Assembly: GCA_026724425.1 (NCBI GenBank)
Contig: JAIUCV010000574.1
Coordinates: 310,001 to 374,000, forward strand
Direction of reading: 5' to 3'
DNA length: 64,000 nucleotides
Source: Erythrophleum ivorense
Lineage: Eukaryota; Streptophyta; Magnoliopsida; Fabales; Fabaceae
Position 1 is the first letter of the stretch; each line of letters opens with the position of its first letter. The notes under the pieces were generated by a model. The model searched no databases, had not been told where the DNA came from, and saw nothing but the letters and a program-made list of their open reading frames with translations. The position numbers and the translations under genes were made by a program. Of the stretch, positions 24,548 to 37,283 are shown in pieces.

Positions 24548-26629
24548 AGTAACCAAGGAAATTCCATCATATATCCAGTTTAATTAGCATATATGCATGA
24601 ATTAAAATCAACATCAGAATCATATCCATTATATCAGTAAATGAAACAATTAGCTATCATGATTACTATCCCATACTAGCAATCATATTATCACATGTTA
24701 AAGCCATTAACACCGGGAGAGGCCCGTCCACGGCACCTACTCCCTATTGAGCACAACCGGGGCTTAGTGCATCTGGGTTTGATCATAACCCGATGTTCGA
24801 TCGAACCACATGCGCGGGTGGCAGCTGCACCACAGCTCCACTATAGACTCACAGGGTCCAATCACAATTCAACAGATAGCCAATCGATTCATTCAACATT
24901 TCAAATCATTCATATACAGCAACATATGAAATTAAATCAAATATATACATAGAATTGATATAAACTCGGTTACCTCACTTATAGATAAATTTGCAACAGC
25001 CATCACAATTCCTAAATTCGGATTAGAGTGTCCTTCACCAGAAAACTCAATATTCCACCCAAAATCCTAAGCAAATTCGTACATAATTAATACCCATTTT
25101 GTAAATCAGCTATGGGGGTCTCAAATTAACAAATGAAGCATCAAAATGGAGGGTTTAAACTCACCTAAGGTCAGCTCTAACCTCAACCTACGAATTTCAC
25201 CAAGAAAATCCCCAAACACCCACATTTCAGATTTTGGGTAACATGAAAATGCTCCAAATGAAAAACTAATCAGGCTAAATTAAAGAGAAAGATGAGGGGA
25301 TTAAGTTGTATAACTATTACCTTGGCTAATTCTTGCTCTAAATGTGAGAAAATACAGAATTTTTGTCCCCAACCCCAACTTCCTTCTCAACCTCCGAATT
25401 TTGCCTTTTGAGTTTCAGCAAATGAGAAAGTGGCTGAAGCATTAGGGTTTACGTTGGGTTTTAGTTGGGTCAAATATGGGTCATGGGTTACTCCAAAGTC
25501 TAGCTCATAATGGGCTTCAGGTTTTTGCTTGTTGGGCCAGTTTTTAAAGTGTTGGGCTGCAAAATTTTACTGGGCCAATTTTATGTGCATTGGGTTGCTG
25601 AAGTTTAATTAGGTTTGGGCCAAGTTTGAAGAGCTCAAGAATTTGGGATCTGTACAAGGGTTATTGGGCCTCTTAAAAGAGTCTATGCAAGGTGGACCTT
25701 GAGCCTCCATTCCACTAAATTGGGTTAGGTCTGCACCTAACCCATTGGGCCTCCATTAGCCTCTTCTCATGATCTATTAATTTAGGCCTAGGTAAAATTT
25801 ATATCCCAATTAAATCTCAAACCCGTCTTAATAATTTATCTCTCTAAAATCTCCATCCACTTAATTTGTCCAATTATCCCATATTAATTATGCCTAATTA
25901 ATCTAATCCTTGATTGACATCTTAATTAATTATGGGATGTTACAAATCACAAAGTCCATGAACCTCCATTATGGTACATATTTTGGCCAAGCTAAGTTCA
26001 TTAGGTTAGGGAATGTTTTAATTTGTTCTAACCTTGGTTTGGGACTGTATATGATGTTAGAAGATGGGAGAAACCATTGGAAAAAATTTAGGAGCCATAG
26101 ATTGGGAGATGGGACAACGGTGTTCATAATGGTGCTTTGTGAAGCAACTTAATTTTTCAATTGTGCAATTGAATGTGTGATGGCTCCAAGGACCTTAAAT
26201 TAGTCCAAGAAGCCTAGAAATAACAATAGGATGGAGTTTAGAACTTGAAATGCTATAGTTACTTCATTAGGCCAATTATAGAACCATAATGCCAAGTATG
26301 AAACCAAGTGTGTATTTAAGCTTTAGTTTAATATCTTGGCTTGCTTCAATTATGTGATTGTGTACTCCTTGTGATGTCTAGGCTAAGAGAACAATCAACC
26401 ACCTAAGTGCTCTTGTGAAATCAAGAAAGGGAAGGAATTAGCAAAGTAAAGCTTGCATTAATTGAAAGGTAGCTTTCCATCTCATTCTCTTGCATTCTTG
26501 TGTGCATATGTATATGTTGTGTGCTTGTATATGCTCTTGTGATTTGAGAACATGCCACTTGATGTCTTGAGGTTGCATTGATACCAATGTGTTATCTTGA
26601 ATGCCATTGATTGTGAGAATGGCTCTCAA

Positions 26630-26815
26630 GGGTGAGGTGTTGCCAAAAGTCCCTTAAAGTGAGTGAGGATATGCCAAAAGTCTCAAAGCATAGGTGAGAC
26701 TAGACCAAAAGTCCCTTAGATGGGTGAGGCTAAGTCAAAAGTCCTAAGACCAAGAGTGAGGCAAATCCAAAAGTCTTAAAAATAAGGTGAGGCAAAACCA
26801 AAAGTCCCTAAAGCA
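26630..26815 (+). repeat. 30-bp array in copy E
   Basis: Six units of 30-31 bases each read GGTGAGG..(A/T)GCCAAAAGTCC with a variable 5-8-base linker. This is one of the two best preserved arrays. Confidence 0.8.
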
Positions 26816-26932
26816 TGAAAATGGCTTGATGTGGAAATGTGATTTTGATGTATTATACACTTTATGTTTGCACTTTGAGATTTTGATGTATGTATGTTTT
26901 GAATGTATATGTGAATGGGTGTGTGAGTTATT

Positions 26933-26949
26933 GAGATTCTAGGAATCTC
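26933..26949 (+). other. Conserved LTR hairpin, copy E
   Basis: GAGATTC-TAG-GAATCTC is a perfect stem followed by ACTCCCC. It lies about 118 bases after the array and about 30 before CTAGGTGATATTCAAG. Confidence 0.65.
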
Positions 26950-28379
26950 ACTCCCCTTCCCTCCATTATCTTGAAATGCCTAGGTGATATTCAAGAAATA
27001 AGGAGTACAAGCCAAAGACCTTGAGAGATTGCATTTTATATATTATGTAACCTTATTTGTATTTGAATGTCCAAGTGAGCTTGTACATATTATTTTTGTG
27101 ATGTAAGACTATGAAAAAATGTAAAAGGATGTATGAATATGATGTAAACCTTATGTGACACTAAATCCATGGAATTATGCAAATTGGCTCTTGGATGGCT
27201 TGATGCAACTATATATTCTTGGATGTGGAATGACCAAATTTAGATGCATAGGATTTGGGACCATTTGAGCAGCTTCCACAAGTCATAATTATGCTTTTAA
27301 ACTTGTCCAAGAGGTGCCAAACACAAGAGGAGGCCATTTGGACCAAAGTGACTCTTGATAGGGAGCAAAAATGACCATTTCATGAGGCCATATCACTTTT
27401 TGTCCAAATGAGCTCTTCTTGGTCTGAAATTTGGCATGTATCTAGAGCTTATTAAGGGGTTTTTGGAAAGCTAAATTTGGTATTTTTGGAGCTCTGTGGA
27501 ATATTTGGTGAATTGTTGAAATTGGGAAATTTTCTGGTTTTGGTCATTGGTACTATAGCATTGGTTTGAAATTAAATTCTGTCACTCATAAGGCAAATGA
27601 TGTCCAATTATCACAAAATTTTATATAGAGAAACTAGACATTCCCAGTGACTTTTTCTAGCTAGAAGCACCTCATTTGGAAGTCTAGAGAGGGATATGAA
27701 TTTTTAAATATTCTATCCAGTATTAAGAACTTCACCTGACCTTAGTTACTGTTTGATTGGATTTTGGGGTTTGAACGTGTCTAAACTAGTCTGGAGTTAT
27801 TTTTTCCCTTTAGATAACATCCAAAAATTTCTATATTGGTATCATTTTTATGGATTGTATTTTTTTGGAATTAATTAGATATTTTTAAAATTTGCTACAA
27901 AATTATATGATAGCACCAGGGGACAGCCAGGTCTCTGAACTTTTTTGAATGTCAAACATCCTCTGTGTTGTGTTTCATGGTCTGGACATATTTTTTACAT
28001 GAAGTAGACATGTGTATCTTTCCAAAATAGTAAAGAATTCATTATCTCAATTTTTTTAGAATTAGTTATGATTTTTCAAAGTTTGTGATAGAAATGAGTC
28101 AAAGTTAGCCAAAAATGAAGTCCATATTTTATGCTTCATCTCGAGTTTCTTGAGATGTAGGCTACTTTTGATGATCCAAATGAGTTGTATCTATGCAATT
28201 AAATATGGGAATGTGTTGTATGAGCTCACATAGTTCACGTGATACTGAACGAAATTTTTATACATGACGTAACGCAAAAATAATTAATATTTTAATGTCA
28301 TTTTCTTGCCTCTCATATGAATTGATTGATATGAGGTATAAGGATAGCATGGAATGCGTTAAGAAATTATGGTATTACA

Positions 28380-29259
28380 TTTTATCTTTAAGAAGACATG
28401 TGCCTAAACATCAAAAGGGAACCTAGGTTTATATATTTGGTGTATGATGAAACTCAAATGCCATAAACAAATAGATACTGTCAAAAAGGTATGCCATTTA
28501 AAAGGTTACTACCTTTTTCTATCTCAAGTAAGAATTTGAGTATTTTGACAAAATCCATGGAAGAATGGGATATGCTTTAATTACTTTTCAAGAATAGCTA
28601 AGCTAATTTGGTGGGCCATTTACTTGGAATGCATTTAGTGATTTGGTATTTTAACAATTTGAAAGGGATATCGAACATTAATATGTAAGAATAAGACAAA
28701 TCCATTGTGATAGCTTATGGATTTGTTGCCCAATTTGTTTATAGTATATGATCTACAAGAGATGTTTCATAATTCATGGTTTTCCATGATACATGGTACA
28801 AGTATATGGTACACTGGCTTGTATAATTCATGATATGGGGGAGGGTAGCTTAGTTGGTACACTATTTCAATACATGTAATACCATGAAGTATGTTAGGTT
28901 ATATAATTCATATATTTGATAGATGAATGACTTAAACAAAAAGTTAATAACTATAATCACATAATAAAAAAATTCAACACTTTACAACCTAAATTTCAAA
29001 TTCATAACTCATAATCTCATAATCCAAATCCTAGACAATTAAAAACAAGTTGAAAGAAAACAAAAAATTCCAAATGCATTAATTAAAATTTTGTTAATAT
29101 AATTTTCTCCCTTTTCTTCAAGCCCTCACATTTGATGCAAATCTAGATATTAAAGTTTATTGCATTTCATATGTGCAAACTTAAGGACTACTATAACTTA
29201 AACCTCTTTTTATTCGACTAGAATTTGGAATAAAAAAAGTTCCTATGCATCTTCTTTAT
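28380..29259. other. Unassigned stretch left of the hAT relic
   Basis: AT-rich, without a supported gene. It may include flanks of the hAT element, but no terminal inverted repeat was recognised. Confidence 0.4.
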
Positions 29260-29900
29260 GGCTATTTTAGTTGTCTACAAACTCACTTTCTAATAATTTC
29301 TATCTCATCTCCTCTAATTTGATACTAGAGTCATCTATGCAAGTATGCTATGGCTCAACATCCCATTGTCTATAAGGGTCATTGTTATAATTTTTTTATG
29401 AAATGGGACTACAGACAAATACTTGAATGAATAAACACCAATTTGTTAGCTCCTACAGAATTAAACTTGTTTCTCTTGGCATTATGATTGAAAGTGTAGG
29501 TCTTCAAATTTCTCTAAGCTAATGTACTAGTAGTTGGCTGGGGCAATACCTTTTCAGCAACCTCTATTAATTTTAGAGTTTTTTAAATCCATATGTAGCC
29601 CACTAATCTATTGCATCTATTGTTACTCATTAGTTTACATTGTAGACATGACAAAGAAGCCTTTGCCTAAGTGAAATGTAGCAAATTGCTCACCTTACAA
29701 TCTTGCTTCATCATCATTGTCTATTATTTTAGATATCTAAATTTATTTCTTTTGCTTCCTTTCCATCACTTGAATTTCCTTATAAATTCTAAAATTCATC
29801 CTCATGTGTTGATTCACTACCTTTTTGTATTTTTCTTTTTCCAAAACCCATAATAGAAATAAAAGAGTAGAAAGTGGTCTCCTTATGCCATCAGTCATCT
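29260..29900 (-). pseudogene. hAT-family transposase relic (C-terminal dimerisation region)
   Basis: On the minus strand, around 29565-29410, the translation reads VAEKVLPQPTTST..RNLKTYTF, then HNAKRNKFNS, ANKLVFIHSSICL. This is the layout of the hAT C-terminal dimerisation domain in plants (VLSQTTSSS..ERNWSTY.., KRNRL, ADKLVYIHSN). Just upstream, in another frame, are a WATYG segment (about 29602-29589) and a decayed segment before it. Stops interrupt it (for instance before RNLKTY), and frameshifts separate the segments. The catalytic N-terminal two-thirds was not recognised. The protein would have cut and rejoined element ends; this copy is dead. Extent is approximate. Confidence 0.7.
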
Positions 29901-31444
29901 TTGAACAAAACGATGTTTAATTTTGTATAACTAAAGAACAAAATGGGTTTGTTTATAACAATATATATGATAGACTAATAAGGTATAGAGGTAATATATT
30001 TATTATAATTAAAATAATATATAATAAAATAATGTGTATTGAAATAATTTACTCATTATTATCATCATAGACCAATCCTATTTCACTATCTTCCCTAATA
30101 ATCTCTTTCTTATTGCCAACAAAATAGACATCTTGTTTATATAAAGATTCCAAATTGTTTTGAACTTGCTCTTCAATTTGATTGTTTAGCTTCATCAAAA
30201 GTCGAATGTTAAAAGCCATATAAAGCAATATATTTATTATGACTAATATATATTCCACTCCCCCATCTTCTTTCAATCAATCTTATTTCCACTCCAGCAC
30301 AATGCCTAATTTTTTAAACCCAATCAATCATATTTCCTCTTTTATTGAGGTTGTTTTGTGAATTAGTGCTTTAGTGCTTTAGACTTCAATGGTAATGTCA
30401 TGGTGATTTTTTCTTTTGCTAAATTTGCTCTAGAATAGACTTTCACCTAAGGCAAAAGGAATAACACAAGAAGTTGTTGATGCCAACACTATAACCAAAA
30501 CATCAAGGACAATGGTGTCTCTGAGCCCAATGGCATCAATTTGGCAACAAATGGTAAGTCTAACCTAAAGTGGTGAACTTGGGTGCCAAGATCAAATTCT
30601 CAAAATCTCAAATTACTTTCCAATAGGTAAACCTTGTTTACTTCTACAAATTTCTTCATTACTTGCCTTTTTATTTGAATATCAACAAAGAATTAGCACG
30701 TTTTTTTTCTTTCTTTGCTTTGAATATTAACAAGATGAAAATTGGGTACAAGGTAAAGGACATTCTGGTACGTGAATGACCTACAATTAAGGTTGCACAT
30801 ACTAGAATGGAGTTTGATAAGGGGCCTGTTGAATTAGGCATCACTGCCATAAAGGTGTGGTTGTTAGCTCATTTTTCCAAGTTTTAGATTTAAATTTTTG
30901 AATATATTGAAGAAGGCATTAGGGAAAAATTGTTCATCTTTATTCAATATCCTTTTTGTAGCTTCCCAACATGATGTGTTTTAAGGCTATGATTGTTGAA
31001 TACTACTTTGTTTCTATGTATTTATTGTTATACAATTATAGTAAATATTTATTATTAGTTACTTCACTTAGTTAAATTTTAAGTGTCTTATGTGAACATT
31101 TATTTGTGACATAACCTTAATAAGTACTTCTTGTATTGGAAAAACTAAGGATTTTCACTATATTGAAGATAACATATCTAAGAAAACATAAGATATCTTG
31201 TCTCAATTATTTTTCATGATATGTGGTCAATGTTAAGACCTAGGAAAATTTGATTAGAGTCCTAATGTTATTAAAGTTGAACTTTCTTACTAATTGAAAA
31301 GTTTTCATATGACAAACTTTACTCTTCACTCAAGAAATGTATTCCCTTTTAGCTAAAAGGTGGCTCATTTGGAAAAACTTTTATATATGTGAAATCTCAA
31401 AAGGGTATGAAAGAAAATAAAGGTACTTACTACTAAAGAAAGAA
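29901..31444. other. Unassigned stretch with possible decayed coding segments
   Basis: A minus-strand open frame of 75 codons (30049-30276) ends in an acidic tail (EDSEIGLVYDDNNE) but matches no family I recognise. On the plus strand, 30430-30545 could encode an exon-like RLSPKAKGITQEVVDAN.. segment ending at a GTAAG donor-like site. A second segment lies near 30735-30870 but contains a stop. These may be host-gene debris or hAT N-terminal remains; neither is supported. Confidence 0.35.
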
Positions 31445-33090
31445 TGTAACACCCTAAATTAAAGGAATGACTACAAAGATTATCTCAATTTTGTAAGCCT
31501 TAGATACAAAGAATAGAACATACCTAAATAATATTTATTCTATTATTCTATTACTTTAGTCTATTCTACAAAAATTAAGGTAGAGTTTTCTTAGAAAATA
31601 GGTGTAACACCCCAAAATTAATTAAGGTGTTAATCATGGATTTGGATTAATTAGGAATAATTAATATGGAATAATCGGGTAAGTTAAGTAAATGGAAATT
31701 TTAGAGAGATAAATTATTAATATGAGTTTGAGATTTAGTTGGGATAGAAACTTCATCTAGGCCCAAATTAATGTGGGAGATCATGATAAGAGGCTAATAG
31801 AGGCCCAATAAGCTAGGTACAAGCCCAATCTAATTCAATGTGATAGAGGCCCAAGATCCACCTTGTATAGGCTCTTAGGAATGACACAATAAACCTTGTG
31901 CAGACCCAAACAATGAAGTTCTTAAAACTAGGTCTGGCACAATAAAATTCTGCAGCCCAACACTTTAAAACTGGCCCAACAAAGTTAAAATCTGAAGCCC
32001 ATTTGAAGTTGGACCTTGGAGCAGCCCATGACCCAGCTTAGACCCAACTTAAACCCTAAATACTTTAGCGTCTTCCCCATATTTGCTAAAACACAAGAGA
32101 GAAATTCGGAGGTTTGAAGGGAGGCTAGGGTTTGAGGCAAGAAATCCACCATTTCTCACTTTTAAGCTTAAAATCAGCTAAGTTAATAGTTATATAACTT
32201 AATCCCCTTCTCTTTTTCTTTAATTTGGCCCAATTAGTTTTTCATTAGAGTATTTTCACCCACACCCAAAATCTGAAACTTGCCATTTGATGTTTCCATA
32301 GTAAAAATTCGTAAGTTAAGACTAAGGGTAACATTAAGTAAGTATAAACTCTTCTTTTTGAGATATTTCTGCTGGTTTGAGACCCCAATGATTGGATTAT
32401 AGTATGGTATTAATTTTGTATAAATTTGCTTAGGATTTTGGATGAAATATTGAAGTTTCTAGTAGAGGACATTTTAATCCAAATTTGGGGACTTGTAGTT
32501 GTTGGGTAAGTGTTCCTTAGGTAGTCATTAGCATTTTAAATTCTTTGGATACTTGTTACTACTGTAAATGATGAATTAAAGTAGTAATTCTTTGATGCTA
32601 TGGTTATAGGGAGATTTTTATACCATTGGTAGCTGTTGCAAATTGTCTACAAGTGAGGTAACCAGGAACTATATTAATTCCATGTATGTATCTATTTTAA
32701 TTTCATATTTGCTGTACATGAATGATTTAAAATGATAAATGAATTGGTTGGCTATCTATTGTATTGTGATTGGACTTTGTGAATCTATGGTGGAGCTATG
32801 GTGCGATTGTCACTAATGCATGTGCTTCGATCGGGCACCAGGTTATGATCAAACCCCAGATACACTGAGCCTCGGTTATGCTCAATGGAGAATAAGTGCT
32901 GTGGACGGGCCTCTCCCGGTGTTATTGGCTTTTAACATGTGAAAATATGGTTGCTAATTTGGGATAGTAATCATGATAGCCTAATTATTTTATTTACTGA
33001 TATGACTAGTATTTGTTTTCTGATGCTTATATGAAATTATGCATGTATGCTAATTAAACTGGAATATATGATGGAATTGCCTTGGTTACT

Positions 33091-33103
33091 GAGATTGCAT
33101 CTC
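33091..33103 (+). other. GAGAT hairpin in G
   Basis: GAGAT-TGC-ATCTC is followed by ACCCC and then by AGGTGAAGGTTATTCAGG about 25 bases on. It is shorter than the family-1 hairpin but in the same setting. Confidence 0.55.
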
Positions 33104-33744
33104 ACCCCATTTTATAGGATTAAACATTTCAGGTGAAGGTTATTCAGGTAAGGATAAGGGCAAGCAAGTGGATGAAAATTCATGAGCTTTAGCCATGTGT
33201 GGAGGAAGCTATACTTGGGCTAATCTGAGTAGAGTAGATGCAATTTTGTTGATCTTTTATATAGCATCATCATATAATCATATTGCCAAGTGTAGGCATT
33301 TATACTTTGATTAGTTGGAATGTATTTACTAAGGAGCTAAGTCTCGATATAGCTTGGTTTAGGAAGTATGAACTTATAGTATCTGATGTATGGACTTTAT
33401 TGAATTCATGATATGTTTACTATTGGGAATGTCATCATGTGATATATTAGAATGTTGAGTTGAATTAGTGATGTATGAAATCTTTAATGGAATGTATACT
33501 TGAATGGTAATTGCTAGAAGCTTATGAAATTCTACGGTTATTAATCTATGAACTTGTTAATATAGGGTAGTTGGAGGAGTAGAAATGGACACTTAAGCTT
33601 GAACTAGTAATGATAGATTAGCTGGGTAATTAAGGCACATAACTACCATTAGAGTTGCATAAATTAAGGTAGAATGGCCCTAGGGTGATAATGGAGGGAG
33701 AGTGGAGAGTATGAGACAATATTTTCGAGTTGTAGAATCAAAAA

Positions 33745-34110
33745 GAATTTCGCCGCTGCCAAATTGGGGTTAGTCGTGGCCAATAGAGGGAAAATTGCCC
33801 AGGGGGAGTCCAGAGAGCAATTTGCCGCAACGAATATGAGAGGCTAAACTGAGAGTTGTCCAAAGGGAAATTCTCCGCTACAAAATGGGGAATTAGCCAC
33901 GGCGAACTTTTGTTAAAATGAACTCGGCATTCTAGAGAGGAATTGGCCGTAGCCAATAGTGAAAGGAGAGAGAGGTAGGTTCCAAAAGGCTTCCTTGCCA
34001 CGGCGCCATGTAGGTTGGCCGCGGCGAAGGTCCAACTCTTCGCGGCGAACGATATGAGGGGTGAACCGAGAGGAATTGGCCAGGGCTAAGGGGAAATTGG
34101 CCGCTGCGAA
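33745..34110 (+). repeat. CpG-rich palindromic minisatellite in G
   Basis: Units such as TTGGCCGCGGCGAAGG, TTCGCGGCGAACG, TTAGCCACGGCGAAC and TTCGCCGCTGCCAA occur about every 30-45 bases. Many show CG-to-CA or TG decay compared with F. Confidence 0.65.
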
Positions 34111-34683
34111 TGTCTTGAAACCCTTATATTGACTAGGAAATCTTAGTTTTTCATATGGTAGCCTCAAGGGATGACTTATAAATATTGATAGAAGATTCTT
34201 GTGAGTTGAAACTGATAGGTAATAGAATCAAGGCTTATAAATGAATGTTTGTTTTCCCTGAAGTACATAAGTGTTTGTAATTATATGGTTGATGACTCTA
34301 ATAACATTAAGATTCAAATTTCCCTACAATTCCATAATGTAATTAGTCTTAATGTCATGTAACCCTGATTTCATGGTTACTAATCACGTATTTTACCTTA
34401 ATTACAATGACTACAGTTAGGGTCGTCACAATGAGAGCTCTCCTAACAATAAAATAGTCATTTCATACATCCTAAGTATACATAACATAGGAGAGCTTCA
34501 TTCTCTAACATTATTAGACAAAACATATATAGCATCAAACAATACATAACATGTCAAACACTATGTATGGAAGTGAGGATTCTACCTATAATATATGGAG
34601 TGCTTTTAGATTGCAAAATATATTGATATAAACATAAACAAAATACATAACATGGCCAACATAACCAATGTATTGGGCTCAAC

Positions 34684-37283
34684 TGTCACATTCTAAATCA
34701 AAGGTATGACTAGCACAAAAGACATGAGAAATTTCACATCCATAAGTCTAACAAATACATATAGGACTTATACTTTTTCACCACATAGCCTCAGGGTAAG
34801 AAGAAGCATATCTAGTAAAAACACTTTTTATTTAAAAATTTAATACTAAGTTTCAAATCCTATAATTTCATTGTCAAATTCACTTTTAACTTTTTGTGAA
34901 AATTTTTGTGGAGTTTCCTGTGAAAATATAACATTCAAGGATTTCTATATAAAAAAACAAGCTTAATATTTACATCAAAGGTAGGTTTGCTTTCAATTTT
35001 CAATCAACTAACAACATCAAAAGGAATAAGGATCATACCTGTGGACATATGGAGTATATTTAGAGTACAATATACAAAGTACATCCAAATCAACAAATCA
35101 ACAAAATATCAAATGCCCATGTAGAATTACTAATGCATCTTGAACTAAGTTGATGAAGATAGATAAGATCCAATTTTACTATTTAAAATGTTAAAATGAT
35201 AGAGTTGCAAAACTCAGTAAGTAAATAATAAATCATAATAATTAAATATAGAACAAATGGGCGCAAAGTTTTTGTATGAAAAAAGTTAAGCAAAATATTA
35301 TGTAAATAAAGAACTAAGATGAGTAAGAAAGGAGAAAATGAATTGTAAAAGTGTAATGTGTAACAAGACTATAGATGAACTTGTTATAGAGATTATCAAG
35401 GAATAAAACTACTTTGTTACAATAATAGGAAGGACATAGGTTTATAGAAAGGCAATCACTTATAAATTTTTATAGAAGCAAATGGAGTTATGGCTAGAAG
35501 AGATATTTACAATTAAGCCTTATTATGTTAACAAGGAATACATCAAGTTTATATAAAATAAATAACAACTATATATAATTTATATTATGTTAACAAGAAA
35601 ATCCAAATGTTAGTTTAAGTTATCAAAAGGTTTAAGAAAGGAAAATAGTTACATAAAAATGTGAAGCATACATATTCAAATAGAAGGGTAACTAACCAGT
35701 TCAAACATAGGAACATAGCCATAAGGGTAAATAGCTGGTATTTAAACATAGTCAAGCAACCCATGATGGTAAATAACCTTTAAGAGCATCTAGCTCAATA
35801 CCATTTAGGTAATTTATCACTCACCATGTGTGTTATTGCTCAAACAGGGCTAGCAACATCCCCATTAGTTAGGGTTTAGCCAAGATGTATCAAAGGCTAA
35901 TAGGACTATTAGTAGTAACCAATGTTCTACATAATTCTTTTGACAAACCATATTCAATTCATGTGATCCAATCATATAGCCTTCCAAATAAACAACACAA
36001 CCATATTCAGAAAACCATATGACATTTTATGTAAAAAAAGATAATGTAATTATAAAACTAATTTATATTCATGAACACTCCTTAAGGAGCCTATCCAATA
36101 AGGGTATGCAGGAGTCAAATTAGAAATTGAGGATAATTTAAAAAGGGAATTTAAATAAGACTAAGCGAGTGACTAAAAAAATACATATTATGATCGAGTA
36201 ATAGTGGCTCTTCCAACACTGAACCATCATCAAACCCCTTCAATGTGGGGTATGCAAATGATTTCTTAAAGAATATTTACAAAAATTTGTTCATTACCTC
36301 ACTTAAATACATAACCAAAACATTTAGATATAATAAAAGATAAGTACCCATATAAACCTTAAAACCACTATTGGATTTCCTAATTACTCTTTTAGCTTAT
36401 TCTACCATCCATTTGATCCTTAGCTCACCTAAGCACTACCACTAAGTATGGTGCTTTAATTCTATCTTAACTAGCTTCAAATTGGAATTCTCATATCATT
36501 CTAAGGTTATGGTAACAAAATATCAACCGTTACAACACTTAAGGTAGCAGTTTTAGATCATTTAATATTTCAACTTGAACTATAAGGGTCAAATTTTAAA
36601 TTCCTCTTCTTTTTCACTATTGACTACCATAGCAAGTTTGTTTGGATCTATAAAACCAAGATACAAACCATATTCACATGAAGGAGTTATATAACCTATT
36701 TTGGACTTTTTAACATAATAGGATCCTAAACTTAAAAAATTCATAACTTGGGCTACGTAACTCCAATTTACACAAATTACGTATCTATGAAAAACTTATT
36801 ATGTGAACTTTATCTTGTAAAAATTTTAAGTAAAATTGAACTCATTTGGCTCCTCAAAAACCATTAAAATAGTAGCTATCCTAGTTGCTATAATATAAGG
36901 CCAATTTTGCATAACTTTGCTAACTTTAAAAATTCATAAAATATTTTGTATAACTTCAAAAATTCCCATTCTTAGCTTGTAGAATGTTCTATAAAGTTTC
37001 TAATTATATGCTAAATTTCATCTCCAAACTCAACCATTTGGGCTGTTAAGGGTAAATATGTAATTTATGATTTATTTGGACTAAAATTTAGTTTTAGAGT
37101 GGTTCAATTGGCTTCCAATTTGCACTTTCCCACATTGAGCAAATTTTAATCATTTTAAACATCATTTTCATAAGGTCTAATGTATGAAATAAGGATTGCA
37201 TCAAAATATGACCAGTCCACATCTAAGTATACACATAAACCATGTTGCCACCATATACTGACCACCTAATCATACATCAAAAT
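34684..37283. mobile_element. Third LTR-type block, copy I2
   Basis: The opening matches that of I1. The block carries the phrase AACTCAGTAAGTAAATAATA (about 35212), which occupies the place of the hairpin region in F. Near 36900-37060 there are phrases like AACTTTAAAAATTCATAAAATATT that resemble family-1 3' thirds in reverse. No open frames of note and no target duplication were found. The right limit is set only by the family-1 tip at 37284. Confidence 0.4.

Larger units (their letters stand above)
23156..25944 (-). mobile_element. Family-2 long LTR, copy F, nested in E
   Basis: The left tip TGTGACAACC and right tip GATGTTACA match, in reverse, the ends of copy G (TGTAACACCCC.. and ..GGTCGTCACA). 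F and G share the CpG-rich array, the CGGGAGAGGCCCGTCCACGG-like block (24715-24735 here, 32900-32925 in G), the GAGAT hairpin and the purine-rich leader. Alignment of E with H shows that F entered the GAAAAATCAC stretch of E. The target duplication is not clean (AAAAT left, AATCA right). No coding domain is present. Confidence 0.7.
21995..28379 (+). mobile_element. Family-1 long LTR, copy E, split by F
   Basis: It begins TGTAACAAACGTAATTT and ends ATTATGGTATTACA. The flanks TTTTC (21990-21994) and TTTTA (28380-28384) match at 4 of 5 bases. Without the inserted F (23156-25944) it is about 3.6 kb, the same size as A and H. Its 5' block is the closest relative of H (phrases GTTGCCCAAGGTTCTCAGAAGCC and AAAGCCCCGGGACTGGTAAAG differ by few bases). 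A six-unit array (26630-26815), the hairpin (26933-26949) and the standard AT-rich 3' third follow. No pol is present. Confidence 0.75.
31603..34430 (+). mobile_element. Family-2 long LTR, copy G
   Basis: It opens TGTAACACCCCAAAATTAATT and closes GGGTCGTCACA, with flanks ATAGG and ATGAG (3 of 5 identical, the other two transitions). It is 2828 bases, close to F's 2789. Parts in order: AT-rich 5' block with repeated GCCCAA phrases, leader near 32090-32180, a block with GGTTATGATCAAACCCC and GGACGGGCCTCTCCCGGTG (32850-32925), the GAGAT hairpin (33091-33103), and the CpG-rich array (33745-34110). F is the same element in reverse. No coding domain is present. Confidence 0.75.
31445..34683. mobile_element. 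Third LTR-type block, copy I1, split by G
   Basis: It begins TGTAACACCCTAAATTAAAGG, and the same opening recurs at 34684 (TGTCACATTCTAAATCAAAGG), with both continuing ATGACTA. Copy G splits it 158 bases in. After G, phrases such as TATGGAGTGCTTTTAGA (about 34597) resemble TATGGAGTATATTTAGA of the next block (about 35049). The right end is taken as the start of the second copy, and no target duplication was identified. Confidence 0.45.
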
